This document shows, one piece after another, positions 33,850 through 40,102 of a stretch of DNA of 40,102 bases (position 1 is its first letter; each line of letters starts with the position of its first letter). The notes beneath the pieces are model-generated. The model had not been told where the DNA came from, searched no databases, and worked only from the letters and a program-made list of their open reading frames with translations. The position numbers and the translations under genes are program-made. This DNA comes from Nostoc sp. NOS(2021) (GTDB lineage Bacteria > Cyanobacteriota > Cyanobacteriia > Cyanobacteriales > Nostocaceae), in contig NZ_JABXKM010000179.1 of the NCBI RefSeq assembly GCF_017115025.1, forward strand, positions 1 to 40,102, in the 5' to 3' direction.

Positions 33850-36800
33850 CTAAGAATCTGTCACTAGTTCTTGTTGAATTTCTTCTGCTGAGAGGCTTTT
33901 TATCTCTTGTAATAAAGCCGCAATTTCTTGATTTTCTTCTTGATTAGGTTGTGTTTCAGCAATGATAACAGCAAGCCCAGCCACTGTAGGAGCATCAAAA
34001 AGAATACTTTGTAGAGGCAATTCCACTTGAAAATTTTCTCGCAGACGTGAAGTCACCTGAACAGCTAGCAAAGAGTGTCCTCCTAACTCAAAAAAGTTAT
34101 CATGAATGCCCACTAATTCAGTACCAAGAAGCTCTTGCCAAATATTTGCAATCTTTTGCTCAATCTCGTTACTAGGAGCTATGTAGGCAGTTTGCAGATT
34201 TGGTCTTGAGTGCTGCGAGAGTTGGTCTTCTTGGGAATTCTTCGTACTGTGTAGAGATTCACGCTTGATCCATGTGTTAAGCCTGACTTGCAAATCTCCT
34301 GGTGAAACAATGAATTGACCTGCTGAACCCATTGATAAAACGCGCACAGAAACATCCCATACTTCTTTGGGTGTCATTGCCAATTCATTCAAATCTGCTC
34401 CAAACCCAATATTTTCTTCTTGTTTCTCTTCATACTTTACGGCATCCCAATTGATGCTGAACCATGAAATGGAGCTTGTCTGATTACGTTTGTTTACAAA
34501 AGCATCAATGAAGAGATTAGCTGCGGAATAGGCAACAAGTCCAAGTCCTCCCACAACAGACGATAATGAGGATTGCAACAGATAAAAATCAAGTTCTCTG
34601 CCTTGTAAGACTTTTTCTATGACATAGAGTCCGTGAACTTTTGAGTGGAATTGCGACTCACTCTCAGTTCGACCAATCTCTTGAATAGAGAAAGCTGACT
34701 TCTCGTTACTCATTGGTGTTACGTAGAACACCCCATGAATCTGACCAAAGTATTCATATGCTTGAGTAATTGCTGCTTGCACTTGTTCAAAATTTGCAAT
34801 ATCAGCCTCAATAATGAGAAATTTTGTACCTAACTCTTCTAACGCAAGTATTTTTCGGATGTAGCAACTAATTGCATCCTGTTCATCATGAGTTACTAGC
34901 CATTGCGACCATTCATTTCTTTGGGGAAGCCCTATATTACCAATCAGGATGATTTTAGCTTGTACTGTTTGAGCTAAATGCTCTGAAAACACTAAACCAA
35001 GACTTCCCATCAGATCGCCTGCAATTAAGTAAATTCCCCCTTCTCTGAGTCTAATTGTTTCTTCTTCAACTTCTTTTAATTGTGCAGGCTCAAAGGTTTG
35101 TACCCATCTATGACTAGCACGGTAAGCAACAACCAAGTCAGATAACTGGGTCGTCAGTTCTGCCATGAGTTGGTTTATGAGTTGATTTTCCTGGGAAGTC
35201 CCCGATTCCGGAATAACGATATCAATGTTACGGCAGGTAATATTTGGGTACTCTTGGGGAATTACCTTACATGGCCCTAATACTGTCCCCTTTTCTGGAA
35301 TCAAATCCTCTTGCCCAATAGTATCATAAAGATTGTTGGTCACAATCATTATTTGAACAGAAGTCGTAACATTCTGTTCAAATAATGATTGTGCTATGAA
35401 GAGTAAACTGTAAAAACCTAAATTCTGATGCTTTTCAAAGCTTGAAATTGCTGATTGTGTCTGCTCGAACAAGGTTTGATTTTGGGATTGAATATTTGCT
35501 GTGACACCCCAAAAATGAGCAATGGTTTGTGGAATTTTATCTATTGTATGTAATGTTTGGAATAGGGCATCATAGTCATGTCGCTGTTGAGGATTGATTG
35601 CGTAGGTGCGATCGCTCAGTTGAGTAAATTTCTCTCCTACGGTTACAGTAATAATTTCTTGCCCTTCTTGCTCCAGTTGTTGAACAATTTGTGCGCCTAG
35701 TTTAGATGAATCCACAAAGACCAGCCAACACAGCTTTTGCTTTACCAACCTTCTTTTTTGGAAGGGTTCAAGTAACTTTACTTGTTTCCAGCTAGGAAGA
35801 TAAAACCAGTCGCCAATATTTGGTTTTTTGCTGAGTTGAATTTGACGATTATTGCTAATATCTATTGTTTGCGACTCAATCCAATAACGCTGGCGCTCAA
35901 AAGGGTATGTTGGCAATGGCATTCGATGTCTTTGCTCGGTAACATAAAAGCCATCCCAATCTACCTGTACTCCTGCTAGCCAAAGTCGCCCTAAAGTATT
36001 GAGTAAAAATGCTACATCCGACTTTTTCTCTTTTGGATGGCGCATTGAACTCAACACTATTGACTGATTAGTTTGTTGTTTTACAAAAGTGTTTAAAGTT
36101 TGCCCAGGGCCAACTTCTAGCAATATTTGGTCTGATTCTTTAATTAACTCAGCAATGCCTGTACGAAAGCGCACGGTGTGCCGCAGATGTCTTGCCCAGT
36201 AAGTGGGATTGGTTGCTTCATTATTAGTAATCCAAGCTCCTGTTAAGTTGGAGATAAATGGAATTTGAGGAGGATTTAAGTTAAATTTTTCAACTTGCTT
36301 GGTAAATGGTTCCAGGATAGAATCCATAATTTGGGAATGAAAAGCGTGGGAAGTATGCAATCGACGACACTCTACACCTTGTTGTGTTAAGCGATTTTGC
36401 AAACTGGCGATCGCTTCTTCACAACCTGATACAACACATAGTGATGGTGCGTTAATTCCAGCAAGAGTTAGTTCTTCATTCAGCCAAGGTTGTATCTCCT
36501 CCTCAGAAAGTGAAACGGAAAGCATAGCACCCGTTGGGAGTTGTTGCATGAGTTGTCCACGGGCAGCAACAAGTGCTAAAGCATCTTCTAGAGAGAAAAC
36601 ACCTGCCAAACAAGCAGCGACATACTCTCCTATACTGTGACCAATCATTGCTGTAGGAGATATGCCCCATGCCATCCACAACTGAGCTAAGGCATAGTCA
36701 ATAACAAATAGTGCTGGCTGAGTGATATGAGTTTGTTGCAGTTGCTCTGCTGCTGCTTGTGAGTGTTCTTCATCTGGGTATAGAATAGTGCATAAATCAA

Positions 36801-38529
36801 TACTTAAGTGAGATTTGAGTATTTCACAGCATTTATCAATATGTTTCCGAAATACGGACTCAGTTTCGTATAATTCCCGACCCATATTCACATACTGTGA
36901 ACCTTGACCAGGAAACATTAACACAACCTGTCGGTTACACGGTTCTTGAAAGTGGGTGAAAATTCTTTGTGGGTCTAGAGTCTCTAGGGTTTTTACTGCA
37001 TCATCAGAGTTCTGACATACTACCATTCGACGATGGTCAAATGCTCGACGACCAACTTCAAGAGTATATGCTACATCAGCCAGGTTTAAGTCAGGATGCT
37101 GCTTGAAGTGGGTAACTAAATTTGCCGTCGCAGTTTCTAGTGCCGAGTCTGTTTTTGCAGAAAGCAGCAATAACTGCCAAGGGCGAGAAGGACTTGAAGG
37201 TTCAACAGATGGGGCTTCTTCGAGTATTACATGGGCATTGGTTCCACCAATACCAAAAGAACTGACTCCAGCGCGACGGGGAGTACCGTTTGTCTTCCAT
37301 TCTGAAAGTGTGGTATTGACGTAAAAGGGGCTGTTATCAAAGTCTATTTCAGGATTAGGCTGCTCAAAGTGCAAGCTAGGCGGTATTTGTTGATGCTTAA
37401 GAGCTAAAACAGTCTTGATTAATCCTGCAACACCAGCCGCAGTATCTAGGTGTCCAATATTCGTTTTGAGTGAACCGATCGCACAGAAACTTTTTTTCTG
37501 GGTATCGGCATGAAACGCTTGTGTCAGTGCTGCGATTTCAATTGGATCTCCCAAAGATGTTCCTGTTCCGTGTGCCTCAATATAAGTTATTGTTTCTGGG
37601 TCAACCTCAGCCATAACTTGAGCTGCTCTAATCACCTTTGCTTGTGTATCAATACGGGGAGCCGTGTAGCTAACTTTAAGAGCGCCATCGTTGTTGATAG
37701 CTGAACCTTTAATGACAGCATGAATGCGATCGCCATCAGCAAGAGCATCCTCTAATCGCTTCAATACCACAATGCCTAGACCATTACCAAAAACGGTTCC
37801 CTGTGCTTTAGCATCAAAGGCACGGCAATGACCGTCTGGAGATAAAATTCCCCCTTCTTGATATAAATATCCAGCTTTTTGTGATGAACTGATTGCAACA
37901 CCACCAGCTAAGACAATATCACATTCACCACCTAGCAAACTTCGACAGGCTAGATGTACAGCAACTAATGAAGTTGAACAGGCCGTTTGAATGTCTATTG
38001 AAGGCCCTTCTAACTCTAATTTGTAGGATACTCGTGTCGTTAGGAAATCTTTGTCATTTCCAAATACCAACTGTTGATTATCAATAGAATTTATAAGATT
38101 TTGATTTGAATAAATGTTAATTAGATAACTATTAATACTTGTACCACCATAAATCCCAATCAATCCTTTGTACTTTTGAGAATCGTAGCCAGCGCTTTCA
38201 AGAGCCTCCCAAGCGCACTCTAAGAAAAGACGTTGTTGGGGATCGATGATTTCTGCTTCTCTTGGATTGAAGCCAAAGAATGAAGCATCAAATAATTCCA
38301 CATCTTCTAATGCAGCTCTAGATTTTACATACTGAGGGTGATTCAGCATAGCAGAATCTATTCCTGAAGATATCAGTTCTTCATCTGTGAAAGAAGCTAT
38401 TGACTCCACCCCATTTTGCAGATTTTGCCAAAATTCATCAAGATTTTTGGCACCAGGAAAACGACCAGCCATGCCAATTATGGCTACTTCTAACCCATTT
38501 TGACTGAATTCTGCGGAAGTACTCATCAT
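33850..38529 (-). CDS. Type I PKS module PKS-1: KS-AT-(degenerate KR)-ACP
   Basis: The protein is 1559 aa. KS (about 12-440) has the active Cys near 183 in TACSTS, HGTGT and TNIGH. AT (about 540-850) has GHSIGEY near 631 and HAFH near 727, pointing to malonyl-CoA. The KR keeps Lys, Ser, Tyr and Asn (FHSKVHG, SSLSSVVGG, AYSAAN near 1333). Its nucleotide-binding loop is broken: TGGLGGIG is replaced by AGDLMGSLG near 1171 with one extra residue, LxGR is LIGN, and HAAG is VTPM. NADPH binding is probably lost and the beta-keto group kept. The ACP has GGHS near 1485, a peptidyl-carrier-like variant. The ATG lies 5 bp after the stop of the preceding NRPS. It should add malonate to the alanyl unit. 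A 112-bp gap follows before the longest monooxygenase frame. Confidence 0.93.
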   Translation of the reverse strand: MMSTSAEFSQNGLEVAIIGMAGRFPGAKNLDEFWQNLQNGVESIASFTDEELISSGIDSAMLNHPQYVKSRAALEDVELFDASFFGFNPREAEIIDPQQRLFLECAWEALESAGYDSQKYKGLIGIYGGTSINSYLINIYSNQNLINSIDNQQLVFGNDKDFLTTRVSYKLELEGPSIDIQTACSTSLVAVHLACRSLLGGECDIVLAGGVAISSSQKAGYLYQEGGILSPDGHCRAFDAKAQGTVFGNGLGIVVLKRLEDALADGDRIHAVIKGSAINNDGALKVSYTAPRIDTQAKVIRAAQVMAEVDPETITYIEAHGTGTSLGDPIEIAALTQAFHADTQKKSFCAIGSLKTNIGHLDTAAGVAGLIKTVLALKHQQIPPSLHFEQPNPEIDFDNSPFYVNTTLSEWKTNGTPRRAGVSSFGIGGTNAHVILEEAPSVEPSSPSRPWQLLLLSAKTDSALETATANLVTHFKQHPDLNLADVAYTLEVGRRAFDHRRMVVCQNSDDAVKTLETLDPQRIFTHFQEPCNRQVVLMFPGQGSQYVNMGRELYETESVFRKHIDKCCEILKSHLSIDLCTILYPDEEHSQAAAEQLQQTHITQPALFVIDYALAQLWMAWGISPTAMIGHSIGEYVAACLAGVFSLEDALALVAARGQLMQQLPTGAMLSVSLSEEEIQPWLNEELTLAGINAPSLCVVSGCEEAIASLQNRLTQQGVECRRLHTSHAFHSQIMDSILEPFTKQVEKFNLNPPQIPFISNLTGAWITNNEATNPTYWARHLRHTVRFRTGIAELIKESDQILLEVGPGQTLNTFVKQQTNQSIVLSSMRHPKEKKSDVAFLLNTLGRLWLAGVQVDWDGFYVTEQRHRMPLPTYPFERQRYWIESQTIDISNNRQIQLSKKPNIGDWFYLPSWKQVKLLEPFQKRRLVKQKLCWLVFVDSSKLGAQIVQQLEQEGQEIITVTVGEKFTQLSDRTYAINPQQRHDYDALFQTLHTIDKIPQTIAHFWGVTANIQSQNQTLFEQTQSAISSFEKHQNLGFYSLLFIAQSLFEQNVTTSVQIMIVTNNLYDTIGQEDLIPEKGTVLGPCKVIPQEYPNITCRNIDIVIPESGTSQENQLINQLMAELTTQLSDLVVAYRASHRWVQTFEPAQLKEVEEETIRLREGGIYLIAGDLMGSLGLVFSEHLAQTVQAKIILIGNIGLPQRNEWSQWLVTHDEQDAISCYIRKILALEELGTKFLIIEADIANFEQVQAAITQAYEYFGQIHGVFYVTPMSNEKSAFSIQEIGRTESESQFHSKVHGLYVIEKVLQGRELDFYLLQSSLSSVVGGLGLVAYSAANLFIDAFVNKRNQTSSISWFSINWDAVKYEEKQEENIGFGADLNELAMTPKEVWDVSVRVLSMGSAGQFIVSPGDLQVRLNTWIKRESLHSTKNSQEDQLSQHSRPNLQTAYIAPSNEIEQKIANIWQELLGTELVGIHDNFFELGGHSLLAVQVTSRLRENFQVELPLQSILFDAPTVAGLAVIIAETQPNQEENQEIAALLQEIKSLSAEEIQQELVTDS

Positions 38530-38534
38530 GTTTA

Positions 38535-40102
38535 TTAAACTCTCTTACTAATTGTCAAAAATTGTTTGAGCCGAGATTTACCATCTTTGATCTGTTCAGT
38601 TCTAGTATCAGTTTGATTAATAGATAATGGTTTATTTGTGTTTGTTTTATTGAGGAACTCTGCCAAATAACTGATAGTTGGATATCTAAACATTTCAAGC
38701 ATTGATAAATTTGCTGGGAATATTTGACGCAACTGGTTATGAACCTGAACTATCAGCAATGAATGTCCACCAAGCTCAAAAAAGTTATCGTGAATACCTA
38801 CTTTTTCTAGGTTGAGTGCCTTCTGCCAAACAGTCGCGATCGCTTTTTCCAAATCAGTTTGTGGTTTGATGTAAGTCGCTTCCAACTGTAGACGAAGATT
38901 ATCCGGTGCTGGCAATGCTTGACGATTGACCTTGCCATTGGGTGTCAATGGCAGAGCCTTCATCGGCACAAAGACCATAGGTACCATATAATCAGGCAAA
39001 TTTTCTTTTAAGAAGCTCCGTAACTCGCTGAGTGTAGGAGTAAACTCCTGTTCAGACACCACATAAGCCACTAGCCGTTTATCCTCAGGTACATCCTCTC
39101 GGACAACAACTACAGCCTCTCGAACGGTAGGATATTCAGTTAATCGTGCTTCAATCTCTCCAAGTTCAATGCGGAAGCCACGAATTTTAACTTGGTGGTC
39201 GATACGACCAATGTACTCTATCTCTCCATTAGGCAGATAGCGGGCTAAATCTCCTGTTTTGTAAAGGCGTGCGGCTGATTTGTCACTAAAATGGTTGGGG
39301 ATGAATTTTTCTGCTGTCAGCTCGGGGCGGTTTAAGTAGCCACGAGCCAGTCCATCTCCACCTATGTGCAGTTCTCCAGGTACACCAACAGGAACGGGTT
39401 GTAAATCTTGATCCAATAAATAAATCTGCGTATTGTTAATAGGACGACCAATAGGTGGGATATTGCTAGCATTCTTCTGTATCCAAGCAAACGTCGAATA
39501 AGTTGTATCTTCAGAAGGACCGTACAGGTTGAAAACTTGCTGTATATTTTCCCACTGATAGAGTTGCTGTACAAGTTTGTTTTGGAGTGGTTCACCAGCT
39601 ATATTAATTGTCTGCACTGAAGTTGGAATGCCGTCAGTCCTTAATAACTCCGCAATCACGCTGGGAACAGTGTTGATTAAAGATACGTTTTTAGCTGCGG
39701 GTAAAGTTGGTAAATGTAGTATATTGTCGATCAAGATGACCTTACCTCCATAGCACAGAGGAACAAACATCTCGAAGGTTGAAAGGTCAAAACAAATCGA
39801 CGTTGACGCCAAAACTCCTTCCCTAGCTTCAGCAGCAAAGATTTTTTTTGCCCAATCCAACATCGCAACTGTACTATGGTGTTTGATCATTACACCCTTG
39901 GGTTGTCCAGTCGAGCCAGAGGTATAGATGACATATGCTAGGTTGCTAGTAGTTACCTCAGTTACGGAATTTTCCTTATTTTCTTGAGCAATAAGCAGCC
40001 AATCAGTATCTAAACAAACGACTTGGGCTTGGTGTTGGGGCATGGCTTCCAGTAGCCGCGCTTGAGTAAGCAGCACTGGTACTTGGGAGTCTTTTAGTAT
40101 AA
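38535..40102 (-). CDS. NRPS, A-PCP part, predicted alanine module (5' part outside window)
   Basis: The frame is open through the right edge. The residues before the apparent GTG start (ILKDSQVPV) continue a normal A-domain, so the start is beyond 40102. Visible are YTSGSTGQPKG, FDLSTFEMF, NLYGPSEDTTY, GELHIGGDGLARGYL, YKTGDLARYL, KIRGFRIELGEIE and NGKVNRQALP. A PCP with GGHS near 38760 follows, then a basic tail ending KSRLKQFLTISKRV. My reading of the code positions is D-L-F-N-N-A-L-T-Y-K, which I remember as an alanine code in cyanobacterial NRPSs. A condensation or loading domain must lie upstream. The stop is 5 bp from the PKS-1 start, so the two are in one operon. It delivers an alanyl (or upstream-extended) thioester to PKS-1. 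Confidence 0.92.
   Translation of the reverse strand, partial: ILKDSQVPVLLTQARLLEAMPQHQAQVVCLDTDWLLIAQENKENSVTEVTTSNLAYVIYTSGSTGQPKGVMIKHHSTVAMLDWAKKIFAAEAREGVLASTSICFDLSTFEMFVPLCYGGKVILIDNILHLPTLPAAKNVSLINTVPSVIAELLRTDGIPTSVQTINIAGEPLQNKLVQQLYQWENIQQVFNLYGPSEDTTYSTFAWIQKNASNIPPIGRPINNTQIYLLDQDLQPVPVGVPGELHIGGDGLARGYLNRPELTAEKFIPNHFSDKSAARLYKTGDLARYLPNGEIEYIGRIDHQVKIRGFRIELGEIEARLTEYPTVREAVVVVREDVPEDKRLVAYVVSEQEFTPTLSELRSFLKENLPDYMVPMVFVPMKALPLTPNGKVNRQALPAPDNLRLQLEATYIKPQTDLEKAIATVWQKALNLEKVGIHDNFFELGGHSLLIVQVHNQLRQIFPANLSMLEMFRYPTISYLAEFLNKTNTNKPLSINQTDTRTEQIKDGKSRLKQFLTISKRV

Noticed and set aside
1-40102. CRISPR arrays, tRNA or rRNA genes
   Set aside because: No regularly spaced direct repeats and no tRNA- or rRNA-like segments were noticed in reading the window.

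Overview
The window looks like a cyanobacterial, probably filamentous and heterocyst-forming, chromosome segment. The sequence is AT-rich and carries many GCGATCGC (HIP1) palindromes, for example at 7042-7049, 8316-8323, 10489-10496 and 12645-12652. It also has CYP110-type P450s, a heptanucleotide tandem repeat, and large hybrid NRPS/PKS genes with one module per protein. Almost everything from 40102 down to 642 is a single minus-strand biosynthetic gene cluster, so it reads right to left. The right edge cuts through the first visible NRPS, so the cluster continues beyond it.

Assembly line, in transcription order: an NRPS fragment (A-PCP, specificity code read as alanine, 40102-38535); PKS-1 (KS-AT-degenerate KR-ACP, 38529-33850); a MupA/Atu3671-type luciferase-like monooxygenase (33713-32643); a C-A-PCP NRPS (code read as serine, 32584-29189); a PLP-dependent aspartate decarboxylase of PanP type (29145-27505); PKS-2 and PKS-3 (KS-AT-KR-ACP, KRs look active, 27450-22798 and 22759-18095); PKS-4 (KS-AT-dead KR-ACP, 18102-13486); and a terminal C-A-PCP-TE NRPS (code read as beta-alanine, thioesterase with a Cys nucleophile, 13298-9144). 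All four ATs carry the malonyl-type HAFH motif. If order follows gene order, the chain would be ...Ala-malonate(keto)-Ser-malonate(OH)-malonate(OH)-malonate(keto)-beta-Ala, then TE release. The decarboxylase plausibly makes the beta-alanine for the last module, so precursor supply and use sit in one cluster.

Tailoring and export, continuing leftward: two tandem CYP110-like P450s (9121-6320), a SyrP/TauD-type Fe(II)/2-oxoglutarate dioxygenase (6258-5389), an Apd1/sucrase-ferredoxin-like 2Fe-2S protein that could feed electrons to the P450s (5154-4123), a MATE exporter (4099-2723), a short-chain dehydrogenase lacking its catalytic Tyr (2663-1785), and a SAM-dependent O-methyltransferase (1679-642).

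The left border (1-641) holds the 3' end of a plus-strand IS4/IS701-like transposase and a 130-bp imperfect palindrome resembling a MITE, so the cluster is flanked by mobile DNA. Within the PKS genes, PKS-3 and PKS-4 share a 1,064-bp block covering the AT domain. It is identical except for 10 mismatches confined to 115 bp, which suggests recent gene conversion. I do not recognise the full architecture as a known characterised pathway, but I could not search for it.
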